Below are positions 53,773 to 61,900 of a stretch of 64,000 nt of DNA, piece by piece. The notes beneath the pieces are model-generated. The model made no database searches, was not told the origin of the DNA, and worked only from the letters and a program-made list of their open reading frames with translations. This stretch comes from Thiomargarita sp. (GTDB lineage: Bacteria > Pseudomonadota > Gammaproteobacteria > Beggiatoales > Beggiatoaceae): NCBI GenBank assembly GCA_020721045.1, contig DYNN01000005.1, positions 1-64,000 of the forward strand, read 5' to 3'. Position numbers and translations under genes: made by a program. How positions within the stretch are numbered: the stretch's first letter is position 1; every line of letters starts with the position of its first letter.

Positions 53773-55095
53773 CTAATGAGTCTTTTTAGTTTGCGCCAAA
53801 TTTTTAATTTGTTCAATTAAATAAGCAACATGCGCACCTTCTAACAATTCAAATTTACCATTATGAAATTGCTGAAAATAATATTTTTTCCCCTTGATTT
53901 CACCTTGATCAGTAAATTGGTGCACACCACTCACCCCCATCCAAAAGGAAGTTGGCATATAATGCAATGTAGTTGCTACTTCAATGGGCACTGTCGAATT
54001 AGATTTTTTGATAGCATAAGCTAATAATTTTAAAGAATCATAACCCTGCACAGCCCTACTATCAGGAGATATGTGATAAGCTGCCTCAAAGTTTTTAATA
54101 AAATCACGGGTAATATTTGTTTTAGAAGCTGCATTATAAGTTGCTGGCGTGATAACACCTTCTGCATAACCTTTAGCAATTTTTTCATCATCTTCAGTGA
54201 GTTTATCACTAGGCTTACCTGCAATCGCTTTCCAAAGAGCATCACCAGAATTAAGTCCATCATTACCGATAAAAGTTGTGTAAATAAGCATTTGGTGCAT
54301 TTGTTTAATTAATCGACCAATGGATGAATAACCGCCAGAAACGAATACAGCATCAAATTTTTTATCTTTCAACTGTGAAACAATTTCGCGAAAATCCTGC
54401 CTAGTTGGAAAAAAAGAACTACGATAAACGATATTAATACCAAAGTTTGTTGCATTTTTATAAAAGGAATTTGCTAATTCTTCACTGTAATCCGTACGTT
54501 CATGTAAAATAACCATTTTCTTGTATTTTTGAAAATAATAACAAAAACCAGCAATTTGTTCACCCATCGCATCATTATCTGGTATACCACGAAATGTCAT
54601 CTTAAAATTATGTCGTGTCAACATCAAATTGGTTGCCGTCGATGCAATATAAATCAGACCATATTTGTCATAAATAATTGAAGCTGGAATGGCAACGCTT
54701 GACGTTCTATGACCAATAACCCCAATAATATCTTTATTTTGAACAAAATAATGAGCAACACGATAGGCAAGCAACTGAAAATTATCGCGCGTAGCAATAT
54801 TGGGGTTAAACGATTGTTCGTCCACTTCCACCAACTCAATTTGTTTGCCTAACAACCCACCGGCTGCATTGATTTCATCACGCGCTAAATAAACGCCCTC
54901 CAAAAAATGATCACCATAACTCTTTGACCAAGCAATACCAATTAAAATATTTTTATCTTTCTGTTTATCATTTAATGCTGCAATTGATGCTCTTGCTTCA
55001 ATTTCTGTTTGTGAAGACGGCGAAGACATTTGATCGCAACTGATTAACATCAATCCAAATAGTAAATAAGTGAAAAATAAGTAAAATTTAGTCAT
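53773..55095 (-). CDS. Branched-chain amino acid-type substrate-binding lipoprotein
   Basis: The 440-residue protein has a lipoprotein signal (lipobox LISC, Cys near 20) and two periplasmic-binding lobes of the Peripla_BP_6/LivJ type: ILIGIAWSKSYGDHFLEGVY, AGGLLGKQIELVEVDEQSFN, VIGHRTSSVAIPASIIYDKY and AVFVSGGYSSIGRLIKQM. No transporter genes accompany it, so it may serve as a sensor or binding subunit. It is 13 bp after the SPFH gene. Confidence 0.85.
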   Translation of the reverse strand: MTKFYLFFTYLLFGLMLISCDQMSSPSSQTEIEARASIAALNDKQKDKNILIGIAWSKSYGDHFLEGVYLARDEINAAGGLLGKQIELVEVDEQSFNPNIATRDNFQLLAYRVAHYFVQNKDIIGVIGHRTSSVAIPASIIYDKYGLIYIASTATNLMLTRHNFKMTFRGIPDNDAMGEQIAGFCYYFQKYKKMVILHERTDYSEELANSFYKNATNFGINIVYRSSFFPTRQDFREIVSQLKDKKFDAVFVSGGYSSIGRLIKQMHQMLIYTTFIGNDGLNSGDALWKAIAGKPSDKLTEDDEKIAKGYAEGVITPATYNAASKTNITRDFIKNFEAAYHISPDSRAVQGYDSLKLLAYAIKKSNSTVPIEVATTLHYMPTSFWMGVSGVHQFTDQGEIKGKKYYFQQFHNGKFELLEGAHVAYLIEQIKNLAQTKKTH

Positions 55096-55108
55096 TAGTC
55101 ATTGTCAC

Positions 55109-55966
55109 CTATTGATTTCCGCCTAAAATAATTGGCAATCCATGTTCACCAGAACCGATCACTACAACTTTTGCATTTTGAGATTGCGATAACTCTAAAG
55201 TCGCTTGCACACCTTGCCATTTAATCAACTGTTCAGTCAACGTTTGCGAAATGATTTGTTGATAATCCTTAATACCGCCCGCTTCAATAAGCTTACGTTC
55301 AGCCTCCTGTTTCTCACGCATCAAACGAAACTCATATGCCTTATATTGTTGTTCATAAACTAATTTCTCTTCAATCGCTTTTTGAATAGAATCTGGCAAT
55401 ACCAACGTTCTAATAATAATATCGTCAACCCGCACATATTTTTGTCCAATTTCTTCCAACGCTGAAACAATAATTGTCGTCAAAATACCTTCTTTATTGG
55501 TATAAATAATTTCAGGATCATAACGACCAATATTTCTCCGTAACACCGACTCCACTTGAGGAATCACGATTTTATTAACATAATCAGGTCCCACGCGCTG
55601 ATGCAATACCCCCAACATTTCATATTCAGGGTAAAAACGAATCGCCAACTTTAAAGTAATGGGTAACCCTTTATTAGTCAATACCGAAAATTCGTGCCTT
55701 ACCGTCTGATGACGAGTTTCATAAATAAACATCTCATTTAATGGAGAAATAATATGCAACCCTTCTGGATAAACATAATCAATCACCGTCCCGCCATCAA
55801 ACCGCTTATATAAAACGCCTGCTTGTCCTGCTTTAATTGAAATGAAAATAAATTGCCATAGAAAAGCGATAGTTAGCAACGTTATCAAAGTAAATACGAT
55901 TATAAACGGTAACCTATCTCTTAGCCAAAAACGAAAATTTTCATTCGCTGTTGAAAGTCGATTCAT
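55109..55966 (-). CDS. SPFH/band 7 (prohibitin-like) membrane protein
   Basis: The 285-residue protein has one N-terminal membrane helix (FIIVFTLITLLTIAFLWQF) and an SPFH domain (about 35-220: VLYKRFDGGTVIDYVYPEGL, PITLKLAIRFYPEYEML, RRNIGRYDPEIIYTNKEGIL). A coiled coil follows (YEFRLMREKQEAERKLIEAG). Such proteins form membrane microdomain oligomers and often pair with proteases or large complexes. It begins 11 bp after the PKS stop and is probably co-transcribed with it. Confidence 0.88.
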   Translation of the reverse strand: MNRLSTANENFRFWLRDRLPFIIVFTLITLLTIAFLWQFIFISIKAGQAGVLYKRFDGGTVIDYVYPEGLHIISPLNEMFIYETRHQTVRHEFSVLTNKGLPITLKLAIRFYPEYEMLGVLHQRVGPDYVNKIVIPQVESVLRRNIGRYDPEIIYTNKEGILTTIIVSALEEIGQKYVRVDDIIIRTLVLPDSIQKAIEEKLVYEQQYKAYEFRLMREKQEAERKLIEAGGIKDYQQIISQTLTEQLIKWQGVQATLELSQSQNAKVVVIGSGEHGLPIILGGNQ

Positions 55967-55977
55967 AATTTATATTT

Positions 55978-58900
55978 TTAAATATGACCTTTCTCAAGGT
56001 CTTGTTTGATTAATTGTTCTAATTCATCTGCACTTAACTCATCTAAATAGTCAAGTGTATTTTGTGTTTCTATCGAAGTTTGAGCGATATTATCCTCAGA
56101 AATTACAATTTTTAACACATCAGTAGCTAAATAATCAACAATTTCAACGATACTTGGGTAATTAAATAACAAACCAACTGGTAAAGGCATTGCAATTTCC
56201 TTACTCAAACGATTACGCATTTCTACTGCCAATAGAGAATCAACCCCCTGTTCCATCAATGGTTTATCGATATCTAGCACTGTAGTTGACATCCCTAACA
56301 AGCGTTGTGCAGTTTGGTAAACAAAATCAGTTAATAGAGATTTTTGCCCACTTATCACTGTTTTTTGCAATTGTACCAAAAAATCAGAATTGACTGATTG
56401 TGCTACCGGTGTAATTAATTGATTTAATAATTGTTGTTGTTGTGAAAATTGAGTTAAATAAACCGACCAATTGCATTGTATCATACTGATTTGAGTCACG
56501 TCATTTGCCAAAATACGCTGTAATATTGCCCAACCTTGTTCAGGAATAATCGGTTTAAACCCTTGTTTAACAAAATTATTTTCCACATCACGCGCCATAC
56601 CCGTCTGCTGCCATAAACTCCAATTAATACTAGTTGCAACCAATCCACGACCACGACGATAATGGGCTAAACCATCTAAAAACGCGTTAGCAGCCGCATA
56701 GCTACCTTGCCCTTGGTTTCCCAACAAAGAAGCGGCAGATGAAAACAACACGAAGAAATCCAACGGCGTTTTTTCAAATAAACGATGCAAATGCCAAGCA
56801 CCTAAGGTTTTAGCAGCTAAACCTTCAGCAAAATCAGACCATTGCTGTTGAATTAACAAACTATCACGTAACACACCCGCCGCATGAACAACACCACGTA
56901 TCGGCGGTAAAGTCGGCAACACCGCAGCTAATGCCTGATTTAAAGCAATTTGATCTGTCACATCAGCTGTCACTAAAGTGATATGTGCACCTCTATCAAT
57001 CAACTGGGCGACAGCAATTTGCGCATCCGTTGTCACATGACGACTGATTAAAATCAAATACTTAGCCCCTTGTTTAACTAACCAATTTGCTAATTGTAAT
57101 CCTAATGCACCCAAGCCACCCGTAATTAAATAATTACCCGTTTGATGAATAACTGATTGATTTTGCGGTAAAATATGCGGTGTTAAACGCGCAACATAAC
57201 GTTGTCCCTCACGCCAACTAATTTGAGTTTCAACTTCATCAGCCATTATTTCTGATAATAAAGCCGTAATAAACGCTTTTTTATCACTAAAATCATAATC
57301 TAAACAAGTACATTGCAATTCAGGATGTTCTAACTGAATTACTCGACTTAATCCCCAAACTAATGCTTGTTGTGGCTGAAAATCTGATTTATTTTCAATT
57401 GAATACACATTATCAGTCAGCAACCAAAGACGTGGATACTGTGCAATCGTTTCTTGCATTAAAGCTTGAATTAAATGCAATATACCTGCATTAGCTAATA
57501 ATTGCGCATTTACTAAATCATCAATCAGTGCGTCTTGACCCCACAAGTAGACAATTCCACGATAATTTGTGCTTATCGATAAACAAGCTTGCCATAATCG
57601 TTTAAAATCATCTGATTGCGAAGGATTCACTTGATAATGCCGATCGTCTACCAACTGAGCGAAATGATCACCCGCTATCACTACAACACATTGTCCACCT
57701 TGCTGTTCAAGTGTATGAATTAATTGTTCACCAAATTCTTGTTTATCAACGAAAATTAACCAATATCCTTGAGCGTCATTATTTGAAGCAATTAACTTTT
57801 GAGTTTGCCAAGAGATTTGATACAACCAATCACGTAATTCCACTTGAGACAGTTGCACCATCGCAGCCTGATTGGCTTTACGCCCTTCCAACCCAATAAT
57901 TTCTAAAATTAATTGCCCTTCTTCATCAAATAGACGCATATCACCTAAAATTCTATCAGGTGTAGAGGATTTGCGCAATTGACCATAAAGCCAACAATTG
58001 AAATTATTAGGCTTATGATAAAAAACAATTTTTTCGATGCTAAAGGGAACAAAAGTCTCTTCTACAGCAATATCGACAGAAGCGACTAATAAACCAAAAC
58101 AAGCGTCAATTAAACCCGGATGCAATTGATAAGCGTGTGCATCAGCGATTGCAGTCGGTAATCGCACTTGTGCTACCGATTCGTTTTCACCGCGTCGAAT
58201 TTCTTTAAACCATTGATAAGTTTCACCTAATTCAATATGTCGATCACGTTGTAACTGATAAAATTGTGTAGCACTGATAGATTGTGTGCAGGAATGCCAT
58301 AATTCATTGAAATAGAAAGATTTTTTAGGTAAATCTACTACCGCACTGACGTAACCTGTGGCGTGCACTGTCCAATGTTCAGTTTCTTCTAAGCTAATGA
58401 GTTGAAAAGCAATATTTTGTTGCTCTGGTGTTAATGACAATTGAACTGTACAACCGACAGCCGGCACACGTAAGGCATGCGGAAACAACACATCTGTCAA
58501 CACACAACCCGTTTGTTTTAAAGTTAATTCAGCCGCACCCAACAATAAAGAAATATGACAAGCACCCGAGGCAACGACTTGATTATAAATCAAATGATCA
58601 CGTAAAAATGGCATCTGTTCAGTATGGAAAAAAGTTTCAAATAGCGTCGTTTTTAATGCCGGCGAATATATTTTACTCTCTAACAACGGATGCAATTTTG
58701 GCTTATTCGATTGAATTTGCACTGATTTTGGTCGATCTATCCAATAACGTTGTCGTTGGAACGGATAAGTTGGCAACGGCAAGCGACGACGTTGATAATC
58801 TTGATCAAAATGTTGCCAATTAAAGGCGGCACCTTGCATATACAAAGTAGAAACACTTTCAAGTAATTGTTGCCAATCTGTTTTATCACGATGCAAACTG

Positions 58901-61900
58901 GGCAAATAAGTCATATTATCGCTGGTTACAGTTTGACGTACCAAACCCAATAAAGTGGGTTTTGCACCAATTTCTATCCATGTATCACAACCTTGCTGCT
59001 CTAAAGTCGCTACACTTTTAACCCACTGAACGGATTGCAAAATATGATGACACCAATAAGTCGGCGTGGTGATTTCCTCATCAACCAATAAACCCGTAAG
59101 ATTTGAAATTAATGGAATTTGCGGCAGTGCAAAATTAATTGTTTTTACCACTTGTTCAAAAGCAGGCAACATCTTTGTCATCAGCGGAGAATGGAAAGCA
59201 TGAGAAACCTGTAAAGTACTGGTTTTAACACCTTGCGCAGTAAAATTAGCGACAATCGCTTGAATTGCTTCTTTTTCACCAGAAATTACAATATTTTCAG
59301 GGCTGTTGATAGCTGCAATGGACACTTTTTCAGTATAAGGTTGAATCGCAGTCGCAACACGTTTTTCATGAACAAAAATAGCCACCATACTGCCATTCTG
59401 TGGTAACGCTTGCATCAAACGCGCTCTTTCAGCCACTAGCTTTAATCCATCTTCTAAGCTAAATACGCCAGCAATACAAGCGGCTACGTATTCTCCCAGA
59501 CTGTGACCCATCACATAATTAGGTTTTATTCCCCAAGATAGCCATAATTGCGCTAAAGCGTACTCAATGGCAAATAATGCGGGTTGGGTATAAGCTGTTT
59601 CGTTTAGCGGTGAATCTGTGATTACACATTGTTTGCCTTCACAATTTGCTAAAGTTTCTGGATAAAGTACTTGTAATAATGATTGCTCTAAATCATCACG
59701 TAAAATGGCTTCACAGTGTTCTAAGGTTGCGCGAAAAGTAGGTTGAGTTTCAAAGAGTTGCTTTGCCATACCCACATATTGAGAACCTTGTCCGGTAAAC
59801 AAAAAAGCAATATTTAAGCGTTCTTTTGCTTTTTGTGAAAATTGCGCCGGATTTTTCTGTAATTGATTGAGCAAATCGACTGTATCACTACATATAATGG
59901 CTAAACGATGTTCAAAATGAGCGCGTCCGACATTGGCAGTAAAACAAATATCAGCCAAGTTACCTGATTGTTTTTTAAGCCAATTTAAGTAATTTTGGGT
60001 TAATTGTTGCAATGCCGCTTCATTTTTTGCAGACAAGGTGAGTAAGTGTAATGGACGTTCTATTTCATTGATTGAATTAGTAAAAGTGGGAGCTTCCTCC
60101 AAAATCACATGCGCATTTGTTCCACCAATGCCTAAAGAGTTTACACCCGCTCGACGTGGCTGCTCATTAATTGTTTGCCAATCAAGTAATTGCGTATTGA
60201 CATAAAATGGACTGTTAGCAAAATCAATATTAGGATTGGCTTGTTCAAAGTGTAAAGTGGGTGGAATTTGCTTGTGATACAACGCGAGTACGGCTTTAAT
60301 AAAACCCACCACACCTGAGGCAATTTGTAAATGTCCCACATTCGTTTTAACCGCACCAATTGGACAGAAGGCTTTTTTATCTGTGGTCATGCGAAATGCT
60401 TGCGTTAAGCCTGCCACTTCAATCGGATCACCCATTTCAGTGCCTGTGCCGTGTGCTTCCACAAAACCAATTGTATCGGCTGTAACCCCTGCAATTGTCA
60501 TTGCTTCAGCAGCCACTGCAGCTTGTCCATCACTACTTGGTGCCATATAGCCGACTTTCATTAAACCGTCATTATTGACTGCTGAGCCTTTAACAATGGC
60601 ATAAATATGATCGCCATCGCTGATCGCATCTTCTAAACGTTTTAACGCGACCACACCAATTCCGCTGCCAAACACTGTGCCTTGGGCTTTAACATCAAAA
60701 GTACGACAATGTCCATCTGGTGAAACAATCATGCCTTCTTGAAATAAATGACCGGCTTTTTGAGGTGCTTTAACTGAAGCACCACCGGCTAATGCAATAT
60801 CACATTCACCGCTTAATAAACTTTGACAAGCCAAATGCACGGTAACTAAGGTGGTAGAACAAGCAGTTTGCACGTTAATACTGGGTCCGCGCAGATTTAA
60901 TTTATATGAAGTGCGAGTGGGTAAGTAATCTTTATCATTCGCCACCATCAATTGAAATCCACCATAAGAATCAAAAGTCGTTACATCTAAATTATCTTGT
61001 GGATCAAGCAGATGACGGTTGGGATAAATATTGTTCAAAATGTAGCTGTTCATGCTGGCACCGGCATATAATCCGATAGCACCTTGATAATCCAAAGAAT
61101 TATAACCGGCATCTTCTAATACTTCCCAACAACATTCCAAAAATATCCGTTGTTGTGGATCGAGTAATTCGACTTCTCTTGCAGTGTAACCGAAAAATTG
61201 TGCATCAAATGATTCGATATCTGACAAAATTGGGTTACCTTTCACATAGTTAGGATGATGTACACTGACAGGGTCTATGCCGGCTGCAATAATTTCTTCT
61301 TCTGTGAAAAAGGTAACAGATTCAATCCCATGAGATAAATTATGCCAGAATTCGGCAATGTTATTCGCACCTGGAAAACGACATGATAAACCAATCACTG
61401 CAATATCGTTATTTTTGACATCACCTTGTTTTTGATGACGAAGTTGCGCGCGCGTTTGTCCTTGTTGCGAACCTGTGACTTCTTGTGAATCTGTGGTTAA
61501 ATAAGCCGCTAATGCGCTAATTGTCGGATATTTAAACATTTCTACTAAAGACAATTGTTGTCCAAATAAAGCTTGCAATTTACTTTGTGTTTGCACTAAT
61601 AGTAAGGAATGCCCGCCTAATTCAAAAAAATTGTCATAAACACCGACTTTTGATAAACCAAGCACAGCTTGCCAAATATCAGCAATTTGTTTTTCCACTG
61701 CATTTTGAGGCACGGTTTGCTTAGTTTGATGAGATTTTTTACTTAACTGGGCTAATTTTTCTCGATCAATTTCATTGGTCAAGGTTAATGGCATTTCAGC
61801 TAAATGTTGCGTCGCAATATCTAAACGACTCATTAGGTTATAACCAAAGGCATCTTCTGCAAACAGTTTTTGATAAAACGGAGTATTTTTGTATAAATTG